Shown: positions 40,491 to 50,445, numbered from the stretch's first letter. The stretch is DNA of 64,000 nucleotides from Pseudomonas trivialis (GCF_001439805.1 NZ_JYLK01000004.1:62001-126000), one strand, 5' to 3'. Program-made: numbers and translations. The notes: a model not told the origin generated them from the letters alone.

Positions 40491-40532
40491 TGTGGCGAGC
40501 GGGCCTCGCGAAAGCGCTAAGCCCCCCCACAT
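40491..40532. repeat. degenerate REP element
   Basis: TGTGGCGAGCGGGCCTCGCG followed by a poorly matched complement ending GCCCCCCCACA, just past the sohB stop. Resembles a decayed single REPIN arm pair of the same family as the 8.4-kb repeat. Confidence 0.4.
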
Positions 40533-40538
40533 TGCGCC

Positions 40539-41564
40539 TTACCAGAACCGCTGCTGGGTCAGGCGGCTCCACCACGTCAGCAGCACGCGGTCCACTGAAC
40601 CGCTGGCCGCCAGGCCCACGCGCTCCTGCAGGCTCTTGCGCTCGGCGTAATGCAGGTGGAACACCTCGGCCGTCCTGGCTTTGGTGGCCAGGTATTCGTC
40701 GCTGGTCTGCAGCGCGTCGACCAGTTGCTTGTCCAGCGCCGCCACGCCCAGCCATACCTCGCCGGTGGCAACGTCATCGATTGACAGCTGCGGACGGTAG
40801 CGCGAGACAAAGTTCTTGAACAGTTGGTGGGTGATGTCCAGGTCTTCCTGGAACTTCTCCCGGCCTTTCTCGGTGTTTTCGCCGAACACCGTGAGGGTGC
40901 GCTTGTATTCACCGGCGGTCAGCACTTCAAAGTCGATGTCGTGCTTTTTCAGCAGGCGGTTGACGTTGGGCAACTGCGCGACCACACCGATGGAGCCGAG
41001 GATGGCGAACGGCGCGCTGATGATCTTCTCGCCAATGCACGCCATCATGTAGCCGCCGCTGGCCGCGATCTTGTCGATGCACACGGTCAATGGCACGCCC
41101 GCCTGGCGAATGCGCGCCAGTTGCGACGAGGCCAGGCCGTAGCTGTGCACCATGCCGCCGCCGCTTTCCAGACGCAGCACCACTTCGTCCTCGGGCGTGG
41201 CCAGGCTCAGCAACGCAGTGATTTCATGGCGCAGGCTCTCGGTGGCCGAGGCCTTGATATCGCCATCGAAATCCAGCACAAACACCCGCGGCCGGGCCTC
41301 TGGCTTCTTCTTGCTGTTCTTCTTTTCGGTTTTGCTTTCGGACTTGCGCAGGGCCTTGAGCTGGTCCTTGTCGAGCAGGGACGACTCCAGGCGCTCACGC
41401 AACCCCTTGTAGAAATCATTGAGCTTGCTGACCTGCAACTGGCCGGCGGACTTGCGACGACCTTTACTGCGCAGCGCCGCGAAGCTGATCAGGACGACCA
41501 GGATCGCGACCACCAGGGTGACGGTCTTTGCGAGAAAGCTCGCGTATTCAGCCAGAAAATCCAT
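40539..41564 (-). CDS. sohB: SohB-type inner-membrane serine peptidase
   Basis: 341 residues. One N-terminal membrane helix (TVTLVVAILVVLISFAAL), a lysine-rich linker (about 75-92, SKTEKKNSKKKPEARPR), then an S49 peptidase domain: the nucleophile serine in DKIAASGGYMMACIG, with GSIGVV downstream. Length and layout fit SohB rather than the longer SppA. Likely periplasmic-face signal-peptide or membrane-protein degradation. Confidence 0.9.
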   Translation of the reverse strand: MDFLAEYASFLAKTVTLVVAILVVLISFAALRSKGRRKSAGQLQVSKLNDFYKGLRERLESSLLDKDQLKALRKSESKTEKKNSKKKPEARPRVFVLDFDGDIKASATESLRHEITALLSLATPEDEVVLRLESGGGMVHSYGLASSQLARIRQAGVPLTVCIDKIAASGGYMMACIGEKIISAPFAILGSIGVVAQLPNVNRLLKKHDIDFEVLTAGEYKRTLTVFGENTEKGREKFQEDLDITHQLFKNFVSRYRPQLSIDDVATGEVWLGVAALDKQLVDALQTSDEYLATKARTAEVFHLHYAERKSLQERVGLAASGSVDRVLLTWWSRLTQQRFW

Positions 41565-41759
41565 GGTTCTCCTTACAAGTGCAGTGCGCTACGCGCGGAT
41601 GGGCCCAGCATACCGGCGGCACTGCCTTCGGACCAGTGCCCAAACCGCCAGCAGCGGGCCTCCAAGGACCTTTTAAAACAAGCGTATGTTTTTCCATTGA
41701 CAGCTTCCAGGCATCCCCATAACCTCGTCGGACGTTTCAACGTACCCAGGAAAACGGAC

Positions 41760-42470
41760 GTGGGCAGCATCTATCTGATTCGGCATGGCCAGGCCTCTTT
41801 CGGGGCAGACGACTATGACGTCCTGTCGCCCATCGGGGTGGAACAGGCGCAGGTGCTCGGTCGTCACCTCGCCGACCTGGGGATTGCCTTCGACCGCTGC
41901 ATCGCCGGCGACCTGCGCCGCCAACAGCACACTGCCAGCGCCACCTTTGAATCCTTCAGCGCCCTCGGCTTGCCGGTCCCGCCCGTGGAAACCGACAGCG
42001 CATTCAATGAATTCGACGCCGAAGCCGTCATCCGCGCGCTGCTCCCCGAGCTGTTGAGTGAAGAACCCGAAGCCCTCGACATCCTGCGCAACGCCGCGCA
42101 AAACCGCCGCGAATTCCAGCGCATCTTTGCGCTGATCATCGACCGCTGGCTGGCCGGCACTTACGACCCGCCGGGGCTGGAAAGCTGGCTGGGGTTCGTC
42201 GAACGCGTGCAGGGTGGTCTGCAGCGTCTGCTGGATAAGGCCGACGACGCCGACAAGATCGCCGTGTTCACCTCCGGCGGCACCATTACCGCCCTGCTCC
42301 ACCTGATCACCCGAATGCCTGCCGCCCAGGCCTTCGAGCTGAACTGGCAAATTGTTAACACCTCGCTCAACCAGCTGAAATTCCGCGGTCGCGAGGTGGC
42401 CCTGGCTTCCTTCAACAGTCATGCGCACTTGCAACTGTTGAAGGCGCCGCAGCTCATCACGTTCCGATGA
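41760..42470 (+). CDS. histidine phosphatase superfamily protein
   Basis: 236 residues starting with GTG at 41760 (AGGA eight bases upstream). The catalytic motif IYLIRHGQASFG is at residues 4-15, and the second histidine follows in FTSGGTITALLH/NSHAHL segments. Phosphoglycerate-mutase-like fold; true substrate unknown. The SCP2 gene follows 56 bp downstream and may be co-transcribed. Confidence 0.88.
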   Translation: MGSIYLIRHGQASFGADDYDVLSPIGVEQAQVLGRHLADLGIAFDRCIAGDLRRQQHTASATFESFSALGLPVPPVETDSAFNEFDAEAVIRALLPELLSEEPEALDILRNAAQNRREFQRIFALIIDRWLAGTYDPPGLESWLGFVERVQGGLQRLLDKADDADKIAVFTSGGTITALLHLITRMPAAQAFELNWQIVNTSLNQLKFRGREVALASFNSHAHLQLLKAPQLITFR

Positions 42471-42526
42471 ACTGCGGCCCACCGTGACCCCAAGGTCACT
42501 GGACTCTACCCTAAAGGATCGAAACC

Positions 42527-42841
42527 ATGACTGACGTAGCCAAAGCCGTAGAAGCAATGAAAGCCAAATTCAACCCAAGCGCCGCCGAAGGTCTGGACCT
42601 GGTGTTCGGTTTCCGTATCGACGACACCAAGAACTTCTCGCTGGTGGTCAAGGACAAGACCTGTGAACTGCAGGAAGGCGAAAACCCGGACGCCCAGGTC
42701 ACCCTGGTGATGGACAGCGAAACCCTGGAAGGCATCGTCGACGGTTCCACCGACGGCATGCAGGCGTTCATGGGCGGCAAGCTGCGCACCGAAGGCGACA
42801 TGATGCTGGCCATGAAGCTGAGCGAATTGTTCCCGTCCTGA
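42527..42841 (+). CDS. SCP2 sterol-binding domain protein
   Basis: 104-residue stand-alone SCP2 domain: AAEGLDLVFGFRIDD, then PDAQVTLVMDSETLEGIV and GGKLRTEGDMMLAMKL, the canonical pattern. Probably binds acyl chains or other lipids in the cytosol. ATG with AAAGGA at a good distance. Followed by a GC-rich terminator. Confidence 0.9.
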   Translation: MTDVAKAVEAMKAKFNPSAAEGLDLVFGFRIDDTKNFSLVVKDKTCELQEGENPDAQVTLVMDSETLEGIVDGSTDGMQAFMGGKLRTEGDMMLAMKLSELFPS

Positions 42842-42848
42842 GTGCCCG

Positions 42849-42870
42849 TGGGAGGGGCTCGCCCCTCCCA
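42849..42870. terminator. palindrome between convergent genes
   Basis: TGGGAGGGGC-TC-GCCCCTCCCA, perfect 10-bp arms, squeezed into the 31 bp between the SCP2 and glycosidase stop codons. A REP-type hairpin likely serving both transcripts as 3' end. Confidence 0.6.
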
Positions 42871-42872
42871 TA

Positions 42873-45509
42873 TCAGTTTTTCGGTTGCAGCAACAACGCC
42901 ACCAACGCGCTCCATCCCGTCTGATGCGACGCCCCCAGGCCTCGCCCCGTTTCTCCATGGAAATACTCATGGAACAGCACCAGGTCGCGGCTCGCCGGGT
43001 CCGCCTCCAGTTGCGCATACCCCGCCATCGAAGGCCGCAGGCCGTTTTCATCCCTTAGAAACAATCGCGTCAAACGCTGACTCAAGCTGTCGGCGACCTC
43101 CCCCATCGACGCCAGATAACCGCTCCCCGTGGGGTACTCCACCGAAAAATTGTCCGCGTAGTAACGATGAAACTCGTGCAGCGACTCGATCAGCATGTAG
43201 TTCACCGGCATCCACACCGGCCCGCGCCAATTGGAATTACCGCCGTACAGGCGTGAGTCGGATTCGCCGGGCTGATAGCGCGCGCTCAGGCTGTCGCCAT
43301 TCATCTGCAGCGCCAGCGGCTGTTCGGCGAAAGCTTTGGACAGGGAGCGCACGCCGAACGGCGAGAGAAATTCATCGTCATCCAGCATGCGCCGCAACAG
43401 GTCCTTGGTGCGCTCGCCGCGCAGCAGCGCCAGCAACAGGCGATTGCCCTGCCCCGGTTCATTCCAGCGCGACACCAGTTTGGCCAGGTCCGGCCGGTGA
43501 TGCATGAACCCCAGCAGCCGTTCGCGCAAACCTTCCAGACCTTCATGTTCGTGCTGCTCCAGCACCAGCACGGCGAACAGCGGCATCAGACCGACGATGG
43601 AGCGCAGACGCACCGGCTCGCTGTGGCCATCGGGGCGGTACAGCACGTCGTAGAAAAACAGGTCCTGCTCATCCCACAAGCCCTCGGCGCTGTCGTCGAC
43701 GCGGTTGATGGCGCCGGCGATATACAGGAAGTGTTCGAAGAATTTCACCGCAATATCGACGTACACCGCATTGCGTCTGGCCAGCTCCAGGCCGATGCGC
43801 ATCAGGTCCAGCGCATAGGCTGCCACCCACGCGGTGCCATCGGCCTGATCCAGTTGGTAACCCGGCGGCAACGTCGCCGAGCGGTCGAACAAGGCAATGT
43901 TGTCCAGGCCCAGAAACCCGCCCTGAAACAGGTTGCGCCCCTCGGCGTCCTTGCGGTTGACCCACCAGGAAAAATTCAGCAGCAGCTTGTGGAAAATCCG
44001 CTCGAGAAAATCCATATCGCCGACGCCCGTAAACGCCTTGTCGTGCTGATACACGCGCCAGCTGGCCCAGGCATGCACCGGCGGGTTGGCATCGTCGAAG
44101 CGCCACTCGTAGGCCGGCAACTGGCCGTTGGGGTGCATGAAGCGGTCCTTCACCAACAGCAGCAATTGTTGCTTGGCATAGCCCGGGTCGATCAGGGCAA
44201 ACGCCACCGCCTGGAAGCCCTGGTCCCAGGACGCGTACCACGGGTATTCCCAGGTGTCGGGCATTGAGAGGATGTCGAAGTTGGACAAGTGCCGCCAATG
44301 GGTATTGCGAATGTGCAAGCGCTCGGGCGGCGGCGCCGGTTGGGCCGGGTCGCCGTCGAGCCACTGGTTCACATCGAAATAATAGAGCTGCTTGGACCAC
44401 AGCAGGCCGGCCAGGGCCTGACGCTGCACATTGCGCGCGTCTTCATCGGCAATGCCCTGTTGCAGGGCGGCGTAGAAGTCATCGGCTTCCTCGCGGCGCT
44501 GTTCGAACAACTTGCGCGCATTGACCTCGGGCGCGCCCACCGGCGCAAAGCGCAGGTAGACCGTTTTGCTTTCCAGCCCGGCCAGCTCCAGGATGAACCG
44601 CGCGGCGACCTTGGTGCCCGCGTCACGCCGAACGGCGGCCTGCACACCGTCCACCACGTAATCGTTGATGCCATCCTTGAACGGCCCGGGCGCGGCTTGC
44701 CCGTCAAGCTTGGGGTAGTTGGTTTCGTTCTCGCAGAACAGCCATTCCACGCCGTCCAGGCCCCAGGCGCCGAGCTGGTAATCGGGCAATTCATGATGAC
44801 GCGCGAGCACGCGCTCACCGTCGAGTTTCAATTGCGGCTTGGGGGCGTCAGCGGTCCAGCTCCAGTCGTTGCGCGCCCACACCTGGGGCAGCACCTGCAG
44901 GCGCGTCGGCTGCTCGGCGCGGTTGTGCACGGTAACGCGCATGCAAATGTCGTCCGGCTGATGCTTGGCGTACTCGACGCTGACGTCGCAATAGCGGTTG
45001 TCTGCAAACACGCCGGTGTCGAGGATTTCATACTCGGCATCGCCCAGCCCGCGTCGCGCGTTTTCGCTGATCAGGTCGGCATAGGGAAACGCTGCATGGG
45101 GGTATTTGTAGAGCATGCGCATATAGGCATGGCTCGGCACCCCGTCGACGAAAAAGTACAGTTCCTTGACGTCCTCACCGTGGTTGCCCTCGGCGTTGTT
45201 CAGGCCGAACAGGCGCTCCTTGAGGATCACGTCGCGCTCGTTCCACAGCGCCAGGCCCAGGCACCAGCGCTGCGCCTTGTCACTGAAACCAGCCAGACCA
45301 TCCTCGCCCCAGCGATAGGCGCGGCTGCGCGCATGTTCATGGGGGAAGTAGCGCCAGGCATCGCCGTCGGCGCTGTAGTCTTCGCGCACCGTGCCCCATT
45401 GGCGTTCACTCAAATACGGCCCCCACGCGCGCCAATCCTCGGCATCTTCGGTCGCCAGGCGCTGACCTTCAACCGTTTCACATAGTCGGGTATTGGGTGT
45501 GACCGTCAT
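42873..45509 (-). CDS. MGH1/GH63-like glycosyl hydrolase
   Basis: 878-residue protein with an (alpha/alpha)6-barrel C-terminal half: WEYPWYASWDQGFQAVAF, YEWRFDDANPPVHAW and GGNSNWRGPVWMPVNYML are conserved signatures of the mannosyl-oligosaccharide glucosidase/MGH1-like group. The N-terminal third is a beta-rich domain. No signal peptide, so probably cytosolic. Start at ATG 45509 with GGAG upstream. The substrate (glucosylglycerate, trehalose-like or alpha-glucan) is unknown. Confidence 0.83.
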   Translation of the reverse strand: MTVTPNTRLCETVEGQRLATEDAEDWRAWGPYLSERQWGTVREDYSADGDAWRYFPHEHARSRAYRWGEDGLAGFSDKAQRWCLGLALWNERDVILKERLFGLNNAEGNHGEDVKELYFFVDGVPSHAYMRMLYKYPHAAFPYADLISENARRGLGDAEYEILDTGVFADNRYCDVSVEYAKHQPDDICMRVTVHNRAEQPTRLQVLPQVWARNDWSWTADAPKPQLKLDGERVLARHHELPDYQLGAWGLDGVEWLFCENETNYPKLDGQAAPGPFKDGINDYVVDGVQAAVRRDAGTKVAARFILELAGLESKTVYLRFAPVGAPEVNARKLFEQRREEADDFYAALQQGIADEDARNVQRQALAGLLWSKQLYYFDVNQWLDGDPAQPAPPPERLHIRNTHWRHLSNFDILSMPDTWEYPWYASWDQGFQAVAFALIDPGYAKQQLLLLVKDRFMHPNGQLPAYEWRFDDANPPVHAWASWRVYQHDKAFTGVGDMDFLERIFHKLLLNFSWWVNRKDAEGRNLFQGGFLGLDNIALFDRSATLPPGYQLDQADGTAWVAAYALDLMRIGLELARRNAVYVDIAVKFFEHFLYIAGAINRVDDSAEGLWDEQDLFFYDVLYRPDGHSEPVRLRSIVGLMPLFAVLVLEQHEHEGLEGLRERLLGFMHHRPDLAKLVSRWNEPGQGNRLLLALLRGERTKDLLRRMLDDDEFLSPFGVRSLSKAFAEQPLALQMNGDSLSARYQPGESDSRLYGGNSNWRGPVWMPVNYMLIESLHEFHRYYADNFSVEYPTGSGYLASMGEVADSLSQRLTRLFLRDENGLRPSMAGYAQLEADPASRDLVLFHEYFHGETGRGLGASHQTGWSALVALLLQPKN

Positions 45510-45705
45510 GGGGGACTCCTTCGCCTGGCTGGTAAGGCGCAGTGTAGAGCCCAACCGCGCGCGGATGCACATGAAGACGTGGAAGACACCTTTCATTCAT
45601 TTGCAGAATGAAGTCCTGAGGATTCTTCGTTTGCACGCGCACCCCGCGCCCAACAAAATCCCGTGAACGGCCACGCTCACCGCCACTGCCATCAGGAATT
45701 TTTCA

Positions 45706-47079
45706 ATGTCCAGCACCGCCCATGTCAGCCCCGACGACATTCGCAAAGGTTTCTCCAGGGCCATGTCCGACATGTACCGCGATGAAGTGCCGCTTTATGG
45801 CGCGCTGCTGGAGCTGGTGGCCGAGACCAACCGCCACGTACTCGACAGCGACCCGGGCCTGGCGCAACAGCTGCAACGCACCGGCGAACGCCAGCGCCTG
45901 GACATGGAACGCCACGGCGCCATTCGCGTGGGCACGGCTGCCGAACTGGCAACCCTGCGCCGGTTATTCGCGGTGATGGGCATGCAGCCGGTGGGCTATT
46001 ACGACCTGACCCCGGCCGGGGTGCCGGTGCATTCCACGGCGTTTCGCGCGGTGCATGAAAGCGCTTTGCAAACCAGCCCGTTCCGCGTATTCACCTCGCT
46101 GCTGCGCCTGGAACTGATCGAAAACCCCGAGCTGCGCGCCTTCGCCGAAACCGCCCTGGCCAAACGCTCGATCTTCACCCCGCGCGCCCTGGCGCTGATC
46201 GAACACGCCGAGCAACACGGCGGCCTCGACGCCGCGCAGGCCGATGAATTCATCCGCCAGGCCCTGGAGACCTTTCGCTGGCACCACACCGCCACCGTCA
46301 CCGGCGCGCAGTACCGGCAATTGAGTGACCAGCACCGCCTGATCGCCGATGTGGTGGCCTTCAAGGGCCCGCACATCAATCACCTGACCCCGCGCACCCT
46401 GGACATCGACCAGGTGCAGGCCGCGATGCCCGGCAAAGGCATCACGCCCAAGGCGGTGATCGAAGGACCGCCGCGCCGCCGCTGCCCGATCCTGCTGCGC
46501 CAGACCAGCTTCAAGGCGCTGGACGAACCCATCGCCTTCACCGATGCCCACGGCAGCCACAGCGCGCGCTTCGGCGAAATCGAACAGCGTGGCGTCGCCC
46601 TCACCCCCAAGGGCCGCGCGCTGTACGACCAACTGCTGAACGCCGCGCGCGATGAACTGGGTGCCTTTCCCAACGAAGCCAATGCCGGGCGCTACACGCA
46701 GTTGATGGCACAGCACTTCCAGGCTTTCCCCGACGAGCATGGACAGATGCGTGAACAGGGCCTGGCCTACTTTCGTTATTTCGCCACCGGGCAGGGCCTG
46801 GCAGCACGCGGCCAGGCCGACCGGCCGCGCACGCTGGAAGCACTTTTGCGCGCCGGCCATGTGGCGATTGAACCGTTGGTGTATGAGGATTTCCTGCCGG
46901 TGAGTGCGGCGGGAATTTTCCAGTCGAACCTGGGGGATACGGCGCAGAGTCACTATGCGGCGAACTCGAACCGGGCCGAGTTCGAGCAGGCGCTGGGGTG
47001 CACGACAATCGATGAATTGCAGCTGTATGCGCAGACGCAGCAGCGCTCCATCGACGCCTGCACCCAGGCATTGCTGTAG
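45706..47079 (+). CDS. hglS: 2-oxoadipate dioxygenase/decarboxylase (DUF1338, HglS)
   Basis: 457-residue VOC-fold iron enzyme of the DUF1338/YdcJ family. A metal histidine is in PVHSTAFRAVHES near residue 108, a second in GPHINHLTPRTLD near residue 225, and a glutamate in the C-terminal half. In pseudomonads this enzyme converts 2-oxoadipate to D-2-hydroxyglutarate in D-lysine catabolism. AGGA precedes the ATG. A TTCATT-N5-AATGAA inverted repeat lies at 45596-45612 in the upstream region. Other lysine genes are not in the window. Confidence 0.88.
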   Translation: MSSTAHVSPDDIRKGFSRAMSDMYRDEVPLYGALLELVAETNRHVLDSDPGLAQQLQRTGERQRLDMERHGAIRVGTAAELATLRRLFAVMGMQPVGYYDLTPAGVPVHSTAFRAVHESALQTSPFRVFTSLLRLELIENPELRAFAETALAKRSIFTPRALALIEHAEQHGGLDAAQADEFIRQALETFRWHHTATVTGAQYRQLSDQHRLIADVVAFKGPHINHLTPRTLDIDQVQAAMPGKGITPKAVIEGPPRRRCPILLRQTSFKALDEPIAFTDAHGSHSARFGEIEQRGVALTPKGRALYDQLLNAARDELGAFPNEANAGRYTQLMAQHFQAFPDEHGQMREQGLAYFRYFATGQGLAARGQADRPRTLEALLRAGHVAIEPLVYEDFLPVSAAGIFQSNLGDTAQSHYAANSNRAEFEQALGCTTIDELQLYAQTQQRSIDACTQALL

Positions 47080-47109
47080 GAGCGAGTGTGCGCCTACAGC
47101 GGTTGGCCT

Positions 47110-47334
47110 TCAGCTCAAGCGGTCTCTGATCTCGTCTTTGATCAACAGGCGTTTCTTCTTGAGCTTCTCTACATCCTCATCGTTGGCACTGGCTTTTTCC
47201 GCCTCCAGCACCTCCTTGTCGGCGTCGTCATAGCGAGTGAGCAGCGCGTCCAGCCGTTTATCGTCCGCCCTGTGTTTGTGCACATCGTCCTTGCTCATTC
47301 CCAGGTCCTGATACAGGTCGTGTTTAACTGGCAT
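47110..47334 (-). CDS. YdcH-like (DUF465) small coiled-coil protein
   Basis: 74 residues, highly charged and helical: LYQDLGMSKDDVHKH, then DDKRLDALLTRYDDAD and KLKKKRLLIKDEI, the DUF465 pattern. Cytosolic, function unknown. Monocistronic, convergent with hglS. Confidence 0.85.
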   Translation of the reverse strand: MPVKHDLYQDLGMSKDDVHKHRADDKRLDALLTRYDDADKEVLEAEKASANDEDVEKLKKKRLLIKDEIRDRLS

Positions 47335-47506
47335 GGCCTACCTCCGCACGTTGATCAATGGCTTACCCCTTGAAACTAGCCCATTCCTGACGCGCTTGTC
47401 ATGTTTCAAGCCCATCGGTTCCGTTCGTCGCGGCGCAAGGGATGGGATCAAACCTTTGCGCTGAGCTGCCCTCCACTGTAGATCGCCACCCAAGGGAGAC
47501 CGGTTC

Positions 47507-49561
47507 ATGAATCACGCTGCCACCGCTGTCGACACCCACTGCATCAACACCATTCGCACCCTGGCCATGGACGCCGTGCAGAAGGCCAATTCCGGCCATC
47601 CGGGCACGCCCATGGGCCTGGCGCCGGTGGGGTATACGCTGTGGAGTCGCTTCCTGCGCTATCACCCCGAGCACCCGGACTGGCCCAACCGTGACCGCTT
47701 TGTGCTGTCGGTAGGCCATGCGTCGATGCTGCTGTATTCGCTGCTGCACCTGGCCGGCGTGGTCGAGATCGACGCCCACGGCAAGCGCAGCGGCCAGCCG
47801 GCAATCAGCCTGGACGATATCAAGCAGTTCCGGCAGATGAGTTCCAAGACCCCAGGCCACCCCGAGTACCGCATGACCACTGGCGTGGAGACCACCACCG
47901 GCCCGCTCGGCCAGGGCTGCGCCAACAGCGTCGGCATGGCGATGGCCGAGCGCTGGCTGGCCAAGCGCTTCAACCGCGACGGTCAGGTGCTGTTCGATTA
48001 CAACGTCTACACCCTGTGCGGCGACGGCGACATGATGGAAGGCATCAGCAGCGAAGCCGCGTCGATGGCCGGCCACTTGAAGCTGGATAACCTGTGCTGG
48101 ATCTACGACAACAACACCATCAGCATCGAAGGCCACACGGAACTGGCGTTCAGCGAAGACGTGATCAAACGCTTCCAGGCCTATGGCTGGCACACCCTGC
48201 ACGTCACCGATGCCAATGATTTGCAGGCATTGAGCGACGCATTGACCACCTTCCAGGCCAACACCGGCGCGCCGACCCTTATTGTGGTGGACAGCGTGAT
48301 CGGCTACGGCTCGCCGCACAAACACAATACCGCAGCGGCCCACGGCGAGCCGCTGGGTGACGATGAAATCCGCCTGACCAAGGCAGCGTACGGTTGGCCG
48401 GAAGACTCCAGTTTTCTGGTGCCCGATGAGGCGCGCACGGTATTGCGTGATGCGCTGCATGAGCGTGCCGAGCCATTGTTTGCGCAGTGGAACGAGACCC
48501 TGTCGCGCCTCGACCCGCAACTGGCCGACGAACTGCAGCGCATGCGCGCCGGTGAAATGCCCGCGCAGTGGCAGGCGCAACTGCCCGACTATGCGGCCGA
48601 CGCCAAGGGCGTGGCCAGCCGCGCCGCCGGCGGCGAGGTGCTGAACGCCTTCGCCCAACAGATTCCATGGCTGCTTGGCGGTTCGGCGGATTTGTCGCCC
48701 TCGACCAAGACCAACCTCACCTTCGACGGCGCCGGGCGTTTCAGCGCCGATGACTACAGCGGGCGCAACCTGCATTTCGGCATCCGCGAACACGCCATGG
48801 GCGCGATTGCCAACGGCATGGCGCTGTCCTACCTGCGGCCGTACACCTCGACCTTCCTGGTGTTCAGCGACTACATGAAACCGCCGATCCGCCTGGCGGC
48901 GATCATGGAACTGCCGGTGGTATTCGTGTTTACCCATGACTCGATCGGCGTGGGCGAAGACGGCCCCACTCACCAGCCCATCGAGCACCTGACCCAACTG
49001 CGCGCCACACCGGGGCTGCTAACATTGCGTCCGGGCGATGCGAATGAAACCCTGGAAGTGTGGAAAGTGGCGCTGGCGCAAACCCACCGGCCCAGTTGTG
49101 TGGTGCTGTCGCGCCAGCCGCTGCCGACCCTGGACCGTACGAAGTACGCAGCCGCCAGCGGCGTCGCCAAGGGTGCCTATGTACTGGCGGGTGCCGAGCA
49201 ACCTCAAGTGCTGCTGTTGGCGACGGGCAGCGAAGTGAGCCTGGCGGTGGCGGCGTATGAACAGCTCAAGGGGGAAGGGATTGCCGCGCGGGTCGTCTCG
49301 ATGCCCAGCTGGGAACTGTTCGAAGACCAGGACCAGGCCTACCGCGACAGCGTCTTGCCGCCCGCGGTGAAAGCCCGCGTGGTGGTGGAACAGGCCGGCC
49401 CGCTGGGCTGGGACCGTTATGTCGGGCAGACCGGCGCCAAAGTGGTGATGAACAGCTTCGGCGCCTCGGCCCCGCTGGCCAAACTGCAGGAAAAGTTCGG
49501 CTTCACCGTGGAAAATGTGGTCAAGCAGGCCAAACAGCAAATCCAGCTGAATCAACACTGA
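47507..49561 (+). CDS. tkt: transketolase
   Basis: 684 residues. ThDP-binding GDGDMMEGISSEAASMAG near residue 160; HPGTPMGLAPVGY-like N-terminal region with the catalytic histidine; pyrimidine domain HDSIGVGEDGPTHQPIEH near residue 475. Transfers two-carbon units between sugar phosphates in the pentose phosphate pathway. ATG 47507 has GGGAG upstream. Followed by 900 bp of repeats, so probably monocistronic. Whether it is the main or a second transketolase cannot be told here. Confidence 0.94.
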   Translation: MNHAATAVDTHCINTIRTLAMDAVQKANSGHPGTPMGLAPVGYTLWSRFLRYHPEHPDWPNRDRFVLSVGHASMLLYSLLHLAGVVEIDAHGKRSGQPAISLDDIKQFRQMSSKTPGHPEYRMTTGVETTTGPLGQGCANSVGMAMAERWLAKRFNRDGQVLFDYNVYTLCGDGDMMEGISSEAASMAGHLKLDNLCWIYDNNTISIEGHTELAFSEDVIKRFQAYGWHTLHVTDANDLQALSDALTTFQANTGAPTLIVVDSVIGYGSPHKHNTAAAHGEPLGDDEIRLTKAAYGWPEDSSFLVPDEARTVLRDALHERAEPLFAQWNETLSRLDPQLADELQRMRAGEMPAQWQAQLPDYAADAKGVASRAAGGEVLNAFAQQIPWLLGGSADLSPSTKTNLTFDGAGRFSADDYSGRNLHFGIREHAMGAIANGMALSYLRPYTSTFLVFSDYMKPPIRLAAIMELPVVFVFTHDSIGVGEDGPTHQPIEHLTQLRATPGLLTLRPGDANETLEVWKVALAQTHRPSCVVLSRQPLPTLDRTKYAAASGVAKGAYVLAGAEQPQVLLLATGSEVSLAVAAYEQLKGEGIAARVVSMPSWELFEDQDQAYRDSVLPPAVKARVVVEQAGPLGWDRYVGQTGAKVVMNSFGASAPLAKLQEKFGFTVENVVKQAKQQIQLNQH

Positions 49562-49606
49562 CTCAACTGTGAGACGGGAGACCATGTGGGAGCGGGCTTG
49601 TTGTAG

Positions 49607-49799
49607 GAGTGGCGAGCGGGCTTGCCCTAATGCCGTTCAGTTAAGCGCATATTCCTGTGGCGAGCAGGCTCGTCCTGCGTTGGGCTGCGTAGCAGCCCCA
49701 AAATCAGGCGCTGAGCAGTATCAGGTACACCGCGTTTTCCTTGATTGGGGGCGCTTCGCACCCCAACGCGGGGCTTGCCCCAATGCCGTTCAGTTAAGC
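49607..49799. repeat. REPIN cluster, left block
   Basis: Contains GTGGCGAGCGGGCTTGCC, a full copy of the 8.4-kb composite palindrome (GTGGCGAGCAGGCTCG... to GGGGGCGCTTCGCACCCC), and two copies of a 21-bp tail around AATGCCGTTCAGTTAAGC (49631 and 49782). No gene. Confidence 0.7.
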
Positions 49800-50289
49800 C
49801 CGCGTGATGTTCAAAGCAAAGAGCGGTGCGACTTTTTCGGTGTACATATCCGTTTCTGCGGTAACGGCGACTTGGGGTTCCGCTCTTACAGCGGGTCACT
49901 TTTGTAAAGGCACAAAAGTAACCAAAAGGCCTTCGCCCCAACACTCGGCACCTCGCCTAGGCTCGGTGTGCCCGAACGCAGGCTTTGGAGCGTGGGCCGC
50001 CGCGATGGGCCATCCATGGCCCAGCGCGGCTAACCCGGCGTCCTGCCGGGTTACCCACGCTCCAAAGCCTGCGTTCGGCCAGCGTGTTTGACGGGGCGCC
50101 TAAGATCAAAAGCAAAAGCGCGGCGGCCTGAGAGCCGACCGGAATGGGGAATGTGGACGCGATCAAATGTGGGAGCGGCGGTGCGACGATTCGACTTGCC
50201 TGCGAAGGCAGTAGTCCAGCAAATATTGAGGCTAACTGACTCACCGCTTTCGCATGCAAGTCGCAGCGCCGCTCCCACAGGGGATTTAC
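49800..50289. repeat. large intergenic repeat element with nested hairpins
   Basis: Non-coding block recognised by its phrasing (GGTGTACATATCCG, then CACAAAAGTAACCAAAA) as a family scattered through fluorescent pseudomonad genomes. Its core 49973-50077 has a perfect 24-bp inverted repeat (49973-49996 with 50054-50077). The loop carries two more palindromes: GGGCCAT-CC-ATGGCCC and AACCCGGC-N5-GCCGGGTT. This would fold as a cruciform or three-way junction. Confidence 0.7.
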
Positions 50290-50445
50290 GCTTAACTGAA
50301 CGGCATTGGGGCTTGCCCCGCGTTGGGCTGCGCGGCAGCCCCAAAACCATGCTCCGCGCAGTGTCAGGCACACCGCGTCTTCCTCGATTGGGGGCGCTTC
50401 GCGCCCCAACGCGGGGCAAGCCCGCTCGCCACGGAGGTCCAGTCT
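50290..50445. repeat. REPIN cluster, right block
   Basis: Starts with GCTTAACTGAACGGCATTGG, the inverted complement of the left-block tail at 49779-49799, and continues with another composite palindrome copy ending GCAAGCCCGCTCGCCAC. Together with the left block it brackets the central element as an inverted pair. Confidence 0.7.
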
